DNA of 64,000 nt from Malania oleifera (Eukaryota; Streptophyta; Magnoliopsida; Santalales; Ximeniaceae): assembly GCF_029873635.1 (NCBI RefSeq), contig NC_080417.1:29996214-30060213 (forward strand), read 5' to 3'. The notes under the pieces were generated by a model. It saw nothing but the letters and a program-made list of their open reading frames with translations, was not told the DNA's origin and made no database searches. Positions 44,154 to 58,332 of this stretch are shown here, piece by piece. The position numbers and the translations under genes are program-made. Each line of letters starts with the position of its first letter. Position 1 is the first letter of the stretch.

Positions 44154-46067
44154 AACTTTCCTGAAGGATTTGATCCTTCAGGAATCACGCAGAGTAGAAT
44201 AGCGGTGCCCCCCCCCCCTTCACGTCTCCTCCATCTTCTCTTTCCTACTCTCCTCAATTTTGTCCCCAATATTTGGCCGATTGGAAATTCGAAGATACTG
44301 TTGGATTTTTATCATTGCCACAGACAATCCTATTGGAGCAAATTTGTTGTAGGAGCGGCGTAGGCATATCTCCTGGGGTAAAGCCAATTTTCACTCTTAC
44401 CTCTATTTTTCTTAAATCTTAAGCCCAATTAATGAACGGAAATTACTAGAAGATTTGTGGAGAGATTCTCTACAATCTAACCAAAGCGGGTTTTCGAAAT
44501 GGAGTTCCGGGGCACCAATCCTAAATCGGGGTAAGTTTAATAACTTAGCCTTTTATAGATTATTTAGGGTGTTCAAAACCTAGGGGGACTTTAGGGAAAG
44601 TTACTCTAAGGATTGTGATGAATAATGTGGTAAAGTTTGAATTTTAGAGTTTCAGAGGTTTTTGAACGCCTAAAGCGTAGACTGGGGTGTTATCGGGCTT
44701 TTTAGGAATCAAGTAAGGGGATTAAGTTAAGTCAAGAATTTTATTTAATTTGAACTGATTAAATTAATATATATGGTATTTTGAATAAAAATGAATGGTG
44801 GAAAGTTTGGTTGTTTATATGGTTATGTTTAAACGTTGAAATTGTGTGGCTGATGATTATTTGGTAGGATTTATTGTTTAACTAAATTTGAGACCGATTG
44901 CAAAATACTGCAACTGTTTGTGAAATGCTGGAATTACTTGTGAAAAATGCAGGATTTTGAAATAAAGGCCAGTGACCAGGTATTGTTTGATTAGCCAAGG
45001 ATCAGGATTATTATTTGGCAGCCGAGGGCCAAGATTCTATTTAAACGGCTATGAACCGGATTATATTTGTGGCCGGGGCCTGGTTTTTTTAATAACAGGA
45101 AATATATGTGAATTGATATTTAAAATGGTGATTTCTATTATCTAAATTGCATGATATGCTTTAGGAACCCTGGGGACCAATGTATTGTGAGCATAATACC
45201 ATTGCTAGTTAGACCATGTGCACCCATACTGTTCTAGATAGAAGTATAGGGGGTCCAACTGATAGCCTGTTTGAGGTTGAAGTAAGGGCATCGAACCTGC
45301 ATCTTTGCTGTGGATGCCTGCAAATATGTTTGCAAAGGTTGTTGGTTTTTTAACTTTGTTTGAGCTGATCACCCAGGCTTAATCGAGCCTTCGAACAGCA
45401 CAACCCGTGCCATGGGGGAAGTAAATGGCATGTTTGTCACAGGAAGTGTCTTATATGTATATCTATTAATTTATGTGAATATGAATAATTAGTAAGATAA
45501 TTTCGAGGGCTTGCTGAAAAGGGTGAGTGCCCTAATAGCAATAATGGTACTAGAGCAGAGGGAAGCTACTTGTATGGGTGGGTAATCTTCCTTATCCTCG
45601 GCTATTGTGTGTGTGAGTGTAAAATAAAAATGTTTTCATAAATGTGTTTATTTACTTAGTGAACTGGTATTTTTCTATACACTAAACGCATGTTGGTCAC
45701 ACACTGACATTAAGTTAGTCTTTCCCTTACTAAGCTATGCCTCACCCCTACTTTACAAACTATCTTTTTAGGAAATCCCAGAGATCAGGTCTAGTAGGCT
45801 AGAGGAGCCGAGCTAGCGGTGTAAATTTATGTAGGTAGTGTGTATGAACAGAGAGTTTATTTTTGGTAGAATTTTATGGGTTGTAAATATGTGAAAATGG
45901 ATATATTTGTGTATAAAGATAGTTAGAACTATGGTAATGTGATTTGAGGATTTTTTATTTTATTTCCGCTGCGTATATGTGTTTTATATTTGATGAATAA
46001 GGTATTAGGTACATAGACGTCACTAAAGTAGCACCCCGGGTCCATCTGGCGAGTCGGGGTCGTTGCA
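44014..46067 (+). repeat. Gypsy-2 5' LTR
   Basis: It starts TGTAGTGATCC and ends GTCGTTGCA, followed by a primer binding site two bases on. It contains an (AT)n tract at about 44112-44151, a poly(C) run near 44207, and a late block with CTTACTAAGCTATGCCTCACCCC typical of chromoviral LTRs. Confidence 0.75.
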
Positions 46068-48581
46068 GGTGGTATCATAGCCTAGGTTTGCAAAGTTTTG
46101 TAGACTTTAAGGATTTATAATTACCAAAGTATAGGTAGAGATAAGATAGGGATAGGATTGGGTAGGTTAAGATGGGTTTTGGTCTAGAAGCTTGGAGGCA
46201 AAAATCTATTGATGGACTTTTGTGATTTTCTAAATTAGTCGCGAGTTTTAGAAAATCATGGTAAATCCATTGATGGTTTCGTTTCTAGGTTGAGGGATTG
46301 GAACTCAGAAAATTTAGGTTGAAATGTTAGGATGAGTGGGTATATGGGTCAAGTTAATGTTAGGATGGAGATTTTTACCCCAATGGTTTTGTGATAGAAT
46401 TGGAATATGAATTATTAAATTAGAACCCGTATATTATATCAATTCCATTATTCCATATTTTCTTTAATTATGTTAAATATGAAATTACTAAGTCAGGTTA
46501 TGTCCAATTTATAGGATGGATTCTTGGGGAAAATATGTTGTGATTGGGGGGGATACCTCTAGTGAGGATGATGCTAATGCTTCAGCAGTGCTGCGAAATA
46601 TAGTGCGGCATGCTAGAAAGGAGAATAGGAGGGACTCTAGAGAGCAGGATCAGCCAATGGCTGATAGGGGTTGCACCTTTCAGTAGTTCACCCAGGCAAA
46701 CCCACCAGCGTTTGTAGGAGGACCGAACCCGATTGTAGCTAAAGATTGGGTTCAGGAAATAGAGGAACTGTTAAGGGTGTTGGAGTGCATTGAGGAGCAA
46801 AAGGTGAAGTATGCCACTTACAAACTAGTGAGGGAAGCAAAAATATGGTGGCCATCGACAAAAATGGTGGAGGAGTAGCACCCAAGGCTAGAGGCTATCA
46901 CTTGGAGCTGGTTCAGGGAGGTTTTCTTCTACAAGTATTTCCTCGCTATCGCCTGCGCAGCCAAGGTAGAGGAATTCCTGTAGATGACTCAAGGACCCAT
47001 GATTATGCAACAGTATGCGACCAAGTTTGTGGAGTTATCCCGTTTCGCTCCACACATGATTCTGAACGAGCCACCAAAGGCCTGGATGTTTAGAGGGGAC
47101 TAAGATAGAGCATACGCGCACAGGTGGTGGCGTTGTTGACTCAGAGCTTTTCTGAGCTGGTGGATTGGGCTATGGAAGTTGAGGCCAACATTCAGGAGGG
47201 GGGGGGGAGAGTGGTGAACCAAATTAAGAGGCCCTTGCCTCAGGGGTCTCAGAACGGCACTAGTCAGGGCTCATGGAAGTGGCCTGATAATTTCTTAGGC
47301 CAGCGACAGGAGATGGGGTACCGAGGCCATCAGGGGGGGTCCCCAGCGTCCTATCTATTCCAGATGTCATCAAAGGCATTGGGGCAAGTGCAGGGGAGGA
47401 CCAGTTGTCTACTACCGATGTGGAGAGGTAAGACATTGGATGCAAGATTACCGTGCGGTGTTGAAATACGCGCCACAATAGCCATAGTATCGAGGAGGTA
47501 ATCAGGCACCCCAAGGTGGTCACCAACAGGGTATGGCTCAGGCACAAGCATACTCACTTACACCGGGTGATGTGGAGAGCGCCGGCAATGTGGTGACAAA
47601 TACTATTTCCATATTGTCAGATAGTGTTGTTGTGTTATTTGATTCAGGTGCAACCCACTCGTTTGTGTCTTAGGGATTTGTTAAACTATGTGGGTTAGAA
47701 GCTCAACTGTTAGATACTAAGTTAGTAGTGGGCACACCGACAGGATCAGTGTTAATATGTAGCAAGGTGATCAGGGATTATCCGATAGAGATTCAGGGGA
47801 GAGTGCTTCCTGCTAGTTTGATTGTCCTTGATATGCATGGTTTTGATATTATTCTGGGCAAGGACTGGCTAGCATCCAACTACACGAGCATTGACTGTCG
47901 TAGGAAGGAGTTGGTATTTAGACCTCCTAGAGAACTAGAGTTTGTATTTGTTGGTTCGTGTGTGCGTTCAGTACCACGGATCCTTTCTGCTATCTAGGCG
48001 AAGAGGTTACTTTTGGGGGGATGCTAGGGTTACCTCGCAGTGGTTAAGGAAGCGCCGAAGGAGGAACTCAAGTTGGAAGATATCCCAGTGATAAGGGAGT
48101 TCTCTAATGTTTTTCCAGAGAATTTACCGAGGTTGCCTCCTGATCGAGAGGTGGAATTTGCAATTGATCTTATCCCAGGGACAGTACCAATCTCGAAAGC
48201 CCTATATAGAATGGGTCTAGATGAATTAAAGGAGTTAAAGGAGCAACTACAGAAGCTTCTAGATAGGGGGTTTATCAGACCGAGTGTATCGCCCTGAGGT
48301 GCACTGGTGTTATTTGTGAAGAAAAAGGATAGGTTGATGAGGATGTGCATCGACTATCGAGAGATTAATAAAGTGATAATAAAGTACAAGTATCCATTAC
48401 CCTGAATTAACGACCCGTTTGATTAGCTTCAGGGTATGCAGATTTTTTCTAAAATCAATCTGTGATCTGGATATCATCAAGTAAAGGTTAGATCAAATGA
48501 GGTATCAAAGACTGCTTTTCAGACTCAGTATGGTCATTATAAGTTCTTGGTTTTGATAGTCGGCTTGACGAATGCTCCAGC

Positions 48582-50766
48582 TGTAACGCCTCGGTCTGTT
48601 ATATGAACCCAGAGTGCTACTACACATATGGAATACATGTATCTGATAAGCATATATAAACAACTCACCCTAAATAGGGACAAACGGGTGTAACTCAGAC
48701 ATACATGAAATCATGCACAGCGGAAAACATAAACATTTCCATTCGGGGTTCTATTAGACATATACCAGAGTCCTACCTGTATTTTTCAGTACATAAGATC
48801 CATGTTTAAAACATAAACATATTACATCCTTTTAGATTCTACCAAGGTAACAACCCAGTACTAATACAAAAACTTACGTCCACTAATAGACTATATGCGC
48901 CAAAGTCACTCTAGAAGAACTAAGATCAACGTCCTGTAGGATATGAAACAGAGGTTGTAAGATTGGGGTGAGACACTTCTCGGTAAGGTGGAAGATATTA
49001 CAATAGCACACGACTACATGAGTTTATTCTAGTTAAAAACACTTACACAGTATTATGTACACAGTACAATACAATCAGAGATATATAAACATAGTACGAC
49101 ATCATTACAAGCAAGAGTCCCCGAGGTTAGGGTAGGGTACAGGCTCATGCACTGTACGATTCCCACCACACGGTACTCAACCTTGTGACTTTGCCCATTT
49201 CAATTTTTAAATCATGTGTATGAAATTTAGGACAATGACCAACTTTGAAACTTTTAGTAATATGCCTAATTACCCCGTGACACGGGCTGTGCACTGATAA
49301 CTCTAATAGAGCCCTATTCGTGCAGGCACTATCAAGCATCACAGATATAGTCCGATTACCCCACCTGGTCTATTATTTCACCAATGGCCCCATACACTCT
49401 TACAAACTGACTATCTCAATACCCATACTAATTCACATGTGTGGTTGTACTGTACCTTAGTCAACAATGGAACCGCGCCTCTCACTATTTAAAGCCTCAG
49501 ATAACCTAGAGTATCTTTCAACTCCTTCGGAGTGTCTTTCAACTCCTTTAGTAACAAGCTATGGTCTCAATCAATCATATATATAATTTACAATAAAACA
49601 TAACAATCTGTGCAGTTCTAGTATTTTTACAATCATAATCATGCAATCTTTCATGCATTTTTATTTTCTATCAATCAATGGTGTTAAGCGGCACAAACGC
49701 TCTCGTATCAACCCTTTTTACATTTTACAACTTGGTGATTAATCGGCACCAATTTTCCACATTTTCAGATAACATAATGGAATTTTAGTTTTCATAGTTC
49801 ATTCACAAATATAATAGTTCTGTATATTCCAGTTCATATGTCACGTTCGTTTTGTCAAAAATCGCTTTAATCAGTGTATAATTTGAAAAATATCATTTCG
49901 ACCATAAACATGGGTATTAAGCAATTCCTACCTTAGTTTTAAAGCAGTTAAAGTAGTTTTAGAAAATTTGGAGTTCATATGCCAAAACCCCTATTTTTGC
50001 CAAAAATCGTAAAACGTAAAATCGTAAGAAATAGCATTCATACCCAATAAAATTTTGCAGATAAGCAGTCAAAATGTACAATAAAACATAAGCTATCTTT
50101 CTAATGGTTCAGTTTTCTAAAAATACTGATGTAAACAAATCTCCTTACCTTAATCCCGAAAATAGAAATACGAACGGATCGGTCTAAAACAATGACTTGG
50201 GATCCCCGAAACCTAAAAATTGAAGAACATTATTTCACTATAATCACGACTACTACATATATACTGAATTAGAAATGGAATCAGATCCTTACCTCGATTT
50301 TAGGGAAAAACCAAAAAATCCTTAGATCGAAAATTCGATTCGCTATAACTGTAGAGATTCTCCTCCTAATCCACGTAGTGATGTTGGATTGTTGATTCCG
50401 AAAACAGACGACACGGAATTCAAGAGAGAGAGAGAAAAAAGTAATAACTTAGCATGTAAGAAAGAGATATTCTATTTACAACTAGTTTGACCCGGCCAGC
50501 CTCATCGACGAGTCAGAGTTCTCATCGATGAGCCGAAGAAGGCTGCTCGTGGCCGAGTAAGTGACCTCGTTGACAAGCCTGAGATTTCATAATCTCTGAA
50601 AATCCCTCAATATCTCCTCGTTGACGAGTTTTTGCATCTTATCGCCGAGCAACTGAAGAGACTTTGTCGATGAGAAATGGAGCCTCGTCAACGAGCTCTG
50701 CTGTTTTATCCTTTTTAATTTCCCTTCTCTTTTATTTATTTATTTTCTAGATTCGGGTCCCTATAA
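48582..50766 (-). repeat. Gypsy-3 LTR (left, 3')
   Basis: It starts TGTAACGCCTCGG on plus and ends near GGGTCCCTATAA before the polypurine region (ATCCCCTCCTTAT). It contains a cluster of CTCATCGACGAG-type palindromes at about 50500-50695, and GAGAGAGAGAG near 50425. Confidence 0.85.
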
Positions 50767-53700
50767 TATCCCCTCCTTATAATAATTTCTTCCTCGAAAT
50801 TCACCAATCGATACCAAACTCACTCCACCTTACATCAAAGATCTACAAAAGAGTCAGTAGCTACCTATAAAGCAGCTTCAACCTGAATTTATTACCTACC
50901 CTCACTTATGGTAGAGGAATACCGTGGTTACAACATAAATCTTCAAGAGCTTACAATATACATACATTCACTTACCTGACTAACTCGTCCGTCTCTGAAC
51001 AACTGAGGATACTTCTGACATATCTCAGTTTTTAACTCCCATGAAGCTTCTTCCACTGCATGGTTCAGCCACAATACCTTCACTAGCGGAATTTCCTTAG
51101 TCCGTAACTACTGAACTTTTTGATCTAACACCTACACCGGTACCTCCTTATATGATAAAGCATCGCTAATCTCTAAAGGTTCGTAACTCAGAACGTGTGA
51201 TGGATCTAACACGTACTTCTTCAGCACTGACACGTGGATCATGTCATGGACTCTGTATAGCACTGGGGGTAAAGCCACCCGATAAGCTACCAAACCTATC
51301 CTTTCCAGGATTCCAAAAGGCCCGATATACTGAGGACTTAGCTTCCCCTACATTCCGAACCTCATCACCCCTTTCATCGAAGTGATCTTCAGAAACACCA
51401 TATCTACTACCTCAAATTCCATCTCTCGTCGACGAGTATTAGCATAACTTTTCTGCCGAATCTGAGCTTCCTTGATTCTCTTCTTGATCAACTTGACCTT
51501 TGTAGAGGCCTACTACATCAGTTTCGGGCCCAGTATCTGCCGCTCACCTACCTGATCCTAGTACAATAGATAGACACCGACGACCATACAATACCTCGTA
51601 AGGTGTCATCTCTATGCTAGCTTGGTAACTGTTGTTATACCCAAACTCAACAAGTGATAGATACCATATTCAACTGTCACCAAATTCCAGTACACAAACA
51701 AGCCCACAACATATCCTCTAAAGTCTGTATAGTCCTCTCAAATTGCTCATCTGTGTGCGGGTGGAAAAACGTACTGAATGTGAGCTGCGATCCTAAGACA
51801 TCCTATAGACCCTTCTAGAAATGAGACACAAAATGGGGATCTCGATCCGAAACAACGGAAACAGGAACACCGTGGAGTCGTACAATCTCCTAGACATATA
51901 GCTCTGGCATCCTATTAAAGGAAAAACTGACTCTGATAGGAATGAAATGTGCTATCTTCGTCGGCCGATCAACTATAACCCATATAGCATTCTACCCATG
52001 CACCGCCGCAGGTAATCCTATCACAAAATTCATCAAGATGTGCTCCCACTTCCACTTGGGGATTTCAAGTGGCTGAAGTGGTCCTGCTGGCCTCTAGTGC
52101 TCTACCTCGACCTGCTGATATGTCAGGAACTGCTATATGAAACGGGTGACTTCTCTTTTCAAGTTGGACCACCAGAAAGATTCTCTCAAATTCCGATACA
52201 TCTTCATACTACCAGGATGTATGGTGTAGAGTGAACAGTGTGCCTCCTCCAGAATGACCCCTTTAATTTTGGCGTCTTTCGATAAACTTACTCTGTTATG
52301 GAATCTCAAAATCCCATCACCAGAGATACTGAAATCTGGCTTTAACCCACCTTAGACTCCTTTTATAACTTCCATAAGCTCTGGATCCTCCTTCTGTGCT
52401 ACTTGGATCCTCTCCTGTAAGGTCGGCTGTACCACCAAGCTAGCAAAAACAGCCTGATGATTTCCTTCCACTACCTCCAAGCCCAACCTTTCTAGGTCCA
52501 TATAGATCTGATGTGAACTCCCACTACTAAGACTGATGCATCAACTGACTTTCGACTCAGAGCTTCAGCTACCACATTTTCCTTCCCTGGGTGATAGCTA
52601 ATAGTACAATCGTAGTCTTTTATCAACTCAAGCCACCTAGGCTATCTCATGTTCAGCTCTTTTTGGGTGAAAATGTACTTAAGACTTTTGTGATCAGTAA
52701 AAATCTTGCACCTTTCACCATATAGGTAGTGCCTCCAAATTTTCAAGGCAAACACTATAGCTACCAATCATATATCATGCGTCGGGTAGTTTTTCTCGTA
52801 CTCTTTAAGTTGATGAGAAGCGTAAGCAACTACTCTACCCTACTGCATTAAAACATAGCTAAGACCCTTCCTAGAGGCATCGCTGTAAATAAAAAATCCG
52901 CCATCCCCAGATGGAATGGTCAGAACTGAAGCAGTAACCAATCGCCATTTTAGCTCCTGGAAACTCGACTCGCACTCATCAGTCCAATCATACCTCACGT
53001 TCTTCCTCGTAAGTCGCATCAAAGGACTTGCTAAATTGGAGAATCCTTCAATGAACCATCTGTAGTAACCCGCAAGACCCAGAAAACTTCTAACCTCCTG
53101 AACATTCTTCGGTCTCACCCAGTCCACTATTGCCTCTATCTTACTCAAATCCACTGATACTCCTTCCTTAGACACTACGTGCCCTAGAAATGCAATATGT
53201 TCCAACTAGAACTTGCACTTCTTTAGTTTGGCAAATAACTTCTTCCCCCTAAGCATTTTTAATACCAGTATCAGATAAACTTCATGCTCTGCAGCACTCC
53301 TAAAATATACTAGGATGTTATCAATAAATACCACAACGAATTGGTCTAAGTATTCGTGAAAGACTTAGTTCATTAAATCCATAAATGCTGTAGATGCATT
53401 AGTCAAGCCGAATGGCATAACTATAAATTCATAATGGTCGTACTGAGTTCGGAAAGCTAATTTCAAAACATCCTTCTTTCTCACCTTCAACTGATGATAC
53501 CCGGATCATAGATCGATCTTAGAGAAGATCTGCGTGCCTTGTAGCTGGTCAAATAGATCATCGATCCTGGGTAATGGGTATTTATTCTTTATCGTTACCT
53601 TGTTAAGTTCTTTGTAGTCGATACACATCCTCATCGACCTGTTCTTCTTCTTCACAAATAGTACAAGTGCTCCCCAAGGAGAAACGCTCGGTCGAATGTA

Positions 53701-55795
53701 CCCCTTATCTAGCAACTCCTAAAGCTATTCTTTCGACTCTCTCAGTTTAGTTGGAGTCATATGATATGGAGCTTTCGATATCGGCACCGTACTTGGAGCT
53801 AACTCTATAACGAATTCCACTTCACGTTCTAGAGGTAATCTCGACAAGTCCTCTGGAAACACGTCAAGGAACTCGTGCATTACAAGAATCGTCTCCAATT
53901 TACGTTCCATTGTCGGCATGTCTTTCACAAACGCCAGATACCCTTGGCAACCCTCCCATAACAATCTACCAGCCTGCAAAGCTGAAAGGCTTTATGGTGC
54001 AGAACGCACACACAAACCTATAAACTTGAATTCCTGCTCCTCTGGAGATCTAAACATCACTTCTTTCCTATGGCAATCAATGCTAGCATAACTGGAAGAC
54101 AGCCAGTCCATCCCTAGGATGATATCGAAGTCATACATGTCAAATACTATAAGGCCAACTGGTAGTACCCTTCCCTGGATCACTATTGGTAAATCACAAA
54201 CTACTTTGTTACATATAATTGTCGAGCCCAATGGTGTAGCCACTACTAGTTCGTAACCCAACTGTTGCATCTCTAATCCATATAGTTTAATAAATCTTTG
54301 GGAGATAAAGGAATGCACTACTCCCGAGTCAAATAATATAATGGCTTTATTGGAAAGCATATAAATGGTACTTGTGACAACATCTCCTGCATTCTCTGTG
54401 TCACCAGGAGTTAGGGAGTATACCCTAGCCTAGGCTATGCCCCCTTGCTGTCCATCTTATGGTGCCTGCGCACCACCACTGAAAGGCTGTTGTGGATCTT
54501 CATCGTACCTCGACAGATTACAACCCTTTATCTGATGTTATCTTGCCACATCGTAAACAAGCCCCTATAGCCCTCCAACACTGCCCTGCGTAAGGTTTCC
54601 CACACGTAGAAAAAGTAGAAGCGAATATGGTACTTTGAGAAGTACCACTACGGTTCTTCTTCTTCCAGTTACCCTGCTTTGCCCCTCTATAAGAACTGGT
54701 AGGCGCATGTCTCTTCTTCGAGATTTGAACCCCAACATCCTCCTGCAGACTCTTCTCTACTATGGTGGCTTTGTTAACTAGAGTAACAAAGTCATGCATC
54801 TGCCAGATAGCTGTCTGCCTACGAATCTCCTTTCTTAGGCCCCTCTAAAATTTCTAGGCCTTCATTGCCTCGTCTAGAACCATGAATGGAGCAAAATGGG
54901 ATAGCTCCTAAAACCTATCAGCGTACTGCTGAACTATCAGCTGTCCCTAATCCAAACTTATAAATTCCTCCATCTTGGAATTTCTAACCATGGCCAAAAA
55001 ATACCATTCAAAGAATAATTCCTTGAACCTAGCCCATGTCACAACCATAGGAATAGGTCGATTCTCTTCAAGCATCTTTACAAATTTCCACCATCGCTCC
55101 ACTTTGCCCTTCAATGCAGTTCAGGATTTCCAGAATCTTCTTAATCTCCCTGATCCAATTCTCAACTCGAATTGGGTCTACACTTCCTATGAAAACAAGA
55201 GGCTTCAGTCACATGAACTGATCGATAGAACAGCCCAACTCAGTCACAGGACAATCCTGCCCCCTATTCGTCTGAACCACCTCAGCCATTAGCTGCTAAG
55301 CGAAGTCCCGCAGAACATTCATGGAATCACTGCCAGCCTTAGGGCTAGCTCCCTCACTACTACTACCTCCAACATTGGCAGTATTATCCTTGGATTCCAT
55401 CTTGAAAAGCAATTGAGGAAAGCAATTAGAAGCTTAACCAACTAATATTGCAATGCTATAAACTCATTCCTCATAATAACAGTCCTAGTACTGACGTACC
55501 CTAATGATTCTCATTCTCATTCCGACTCGAGTTCCACCATTCCACTTAGAAACAAAACCGCTAATAGATTGTCATGATTTTCTAAACCATTCGAATGATT
55601 CAAAAAAGCACAGAAGTCTGTCAATGGATTTCTATCTCTAGGTATACAAGGCTGTACTCGCTAGTCTTATTCACACCCTAAACTCCGGTATATTCTAAAC
55701 TACAGAACCTAGTAACCTAAGCTCTGAATATACCCCTAACCAGGCAGTATGATTAGCATCACACCTCTGACTGGTTAAAGGCTTTGGTACCATGC

Positions 55796-57964
55796 TGTAA
55801 TGCCCCAGTCCTTTATACGAACCCAGAGTGCTACTACACATACGGAATACCTGTATCTGATAAGCATATATAAATAACTCGCCCTAAACAGGGACAAATA
55901 GTTCTAACTTAGACATAACTGAAATCGTGCACAATTGAAAACATAAACATACCCATTCAGGGTTCTATTAGACATATATCGAAGTCCTATATGTATTTTT
56001 CAGTACATAAGATCCATGTTTAAAACATAAACATATTACACCCTTTTACACTCTACTAGGCTAACAACCCAGTACTAATACAAAAAATTACGTCCACTAA
56101 CAAGACTACATGTGCCAAAGTCACTCTAGAAGAACTAGGACTGACGTCTTGTAGGACTTGAAACAGAGGTTGTAATATTAGGGGAAGAAACTTCTCAGTA
56201 AGGTGGAAGATATTACAACAACACGTGACTACATAAGTTTATTCCAGTTAAAAATAGTTACACAGTATTATATACACAGTATAGTACGATCAGAGATATA
56301 TAAACACAGTATGACATCATTACAAGTGAGAGTCCCAAAAGTTAAGGTAGGGTATAGTCTCATACACTGTACGATTCCCTCCACACGGTACAAAACCATG
56401 TGACTTTGCCTATTTCAGTTTTTAAATCATGTATATGAAATTTAGGACAATGACCAGCTTTGGAACTTTCAGTAATATGCCTAATTACCCTGTGGCACGG
56501 GTTGTGCACTGATAACTCTGACAGAGCCCTGTTTGTGCAGGCACTGTCAAGCATCATAGATATAATCTGACTGCCCCACCCGATCTATTATTTTACCAGT
56601 GGCCCCATACACCCCTGCAAACCGACTATCTCAATACCCACACTGATTCACATATGTGGTTGCACTGTACCTCAATCAGTAACGGAACCACACCTCTAGC
56701 TATTTAAAGCCTCAAATAACCTAGAGTATCTTTCAACACCTTCGGAGTGTCTTTCAAGTCCTTTAGTAACAAGTTGTGGTCCCAATCAATCATATATATA
56801 ATTTACAATAAAACATAACAATTTGTGCAGTTCCAGTATTTTTACAATCACAATCATGCAATCTTTCATACATTTTTCTTTTCTGTCAGCCAGTGGTATT
56901 AACCGGCACAAACGCTCTCGATTCAACCCTATTTACATTTTAAAGTTTGGTGATTAATCGGCACCTGTTTTCCACATTTTCAGCTAGCAAAATGGAATTT
57001 CAGTTTTCACAATTCATACACAAATATAACAATTTCGTATGTTCGAGTTCATATGTCACCTACATTTTGTCAAAAACCACTTTAATCAGTGTATAATTCG
57101 AAAAATATCAATTTGACCGCAAACATGGTTATTAAGTAGTCCCTACCTTAGTTTTAAAGCAGTTAAAGTAGTTTTGGAAAATTTGGAGTTCATATGCCAT
57201 AACCCCTATTTTTTCCAAAAATCATAGAACGTAAAATCATAAGAAACAACATTTATACCCGGTAAAATTTTGCAGATAAGCAGTCAAAATGTGCAGTAAA
57301 ACATAAGCTATCTTTCTAGCGGTTCAGTTTTCTAAAAATACTGATGTAAACAAATCCCCTTACCTTAATCCCGAAAATAGAAATATAAACGGATCGGTCC
57401 AAAACAATGACCCGAGATCCCCGAAACCAAAAAACTAAAGAACATTACTTCACTATAATGACGAATACTACACATATACTAAATCAGAAATAGAATCAGA
57501 TCCTTACCTTGATTTTAGGGGAAAACTCGAAAATCCTTAGATCGAAAATCTGATATGCTATAACTATAGAGATTCTCTTCCTAATCCATGTAGTGATGTC
57601 AGATTGTTGATTCCGGCAATAGACGACACGAAATTCTAGAGAGAGAGAGAGGGTTGGTTTCGAGTTCTAAAGAGAGAGAGAGAAAATGGAATAACTTAGC
57701 ATATAAGAAAGGGATATTCTATTTATAACTAGTTTGATCTAGCCAGCCTTGCCGAGTAAGTGACCTCATTAATGAGCTTGAGATTTCAAAATCTCTGAAA
57801 ATCCCTCGATATCTCCTTGTCTATAGGTTTTTGCGTCTCTTCGCCGAGCAATTGAAGAGACTTTGTCGACAAGAAATGGAGCCTCATCGATGAGCTCTAC
57901 TGTTTTATCCTTTTTAATTTTCCTTCTCGTTTCTTTATTTATTTTCCAAATTTGGGTCCTGACA
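55796..57964 (-). repeat. Gypsy-3 LTR (right)
   Basis: It starts TGTAATGCCCCAG and ends GGTCCTGACA on plus. A weak primer-binding-site complement, GCTTTGGTACCA, lies at 55781-55792. Palindromes of the GTCGAC / ATCGATGAG type are present near 57865-57895 but are more decayed than in the left LTR. Confidence 0.85.
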
Positions 57965-58257
57965 TCTCCCCTCCTTATAAAAATTTCATCCTCAAAATTC
58001 ACCAACTGATACCAAACTCACTCTACCTTACGTCAGAGATCTACAGAAGAGTCGGTAGCTACCTATAAAGCAGCTTTGTCCTGAATTTATTACCTACCCT
58101 CACTTATGGCGGAGGAATACTGTGGTTACAACATAAAGCTTTAGGAGATTACAATATACATACATTCACTGACCTAACTAACTTATCCGTCTCTGAACAA
58201 CTAAGGATACTTCTGACGTATCTCAGTTTCTAACTCTCATGAAACTTCTTCCACTGG
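57965..58257 (-). repeat. Second copy of the Gypsy-3 3' internal end
   Basis: This stretch repeats 50767-51062 almost base for base in the same orientation. It covers the polypurine region, the AATTTATTACCTACCCTCAC stretch and the last codons of the chromodomain region. On minus it lies upstream of the right LTR, so that LTR serves both as 3' LTR of a truncated copy and as 5' LTR of the complete one. This is the product expected from LTR-LTR unequal recombination. Confidence 0.8.
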
Positions 58258-58332
58258 AAAGATGCACCTTGTTCATATGGGTAATAACATTTAATCCTTT
58301 TTAAGCCTTTCTTCCACAAGGTATCACACCAG
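58258..58332. other. Filler DNA between Gypsy-3 and the resumed Gypsy-2
   Basis: These 75 bases match neither Gypsy-3 nor the expected Gypsy-2 reverse transcriptase. They fill the junction where the Gypsy-3 array is truncated. Their origin is not recognised. Confidence 0.5.

Larger units (their letters stand above)
48582..58257 (-). mobile_element. Gypsy-3: chromoviral element inside Gypsy-2, with an extra partial internal copy
   Basis: LTRs are at 48582-50766 and 55796-57964. Between them, on minus: gag, about 54500-55400; protease, about 53990-54360; reverse transcriptase, about 53250-53980; RNase H, about 52700-53200; integrase, about 51480-52300; chromodomain-like end, about 51000-51420. 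Beyond the 55796-57964 LTR a second copy of the 3' internal end is present (57965-58257). It is inserted in the reverse-transcriptase region of Gypsy-2, with CCAGC at 48577-48581 on the left and CCAGT near 58328 on the right as probable target repeat. It has many breaks. The LTRs differ more than those of Gypsy-1 by eye, so it is older than Gypsy-1. Its lineage is the same as or close to Gypsy-1. Confidence 0.85.
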
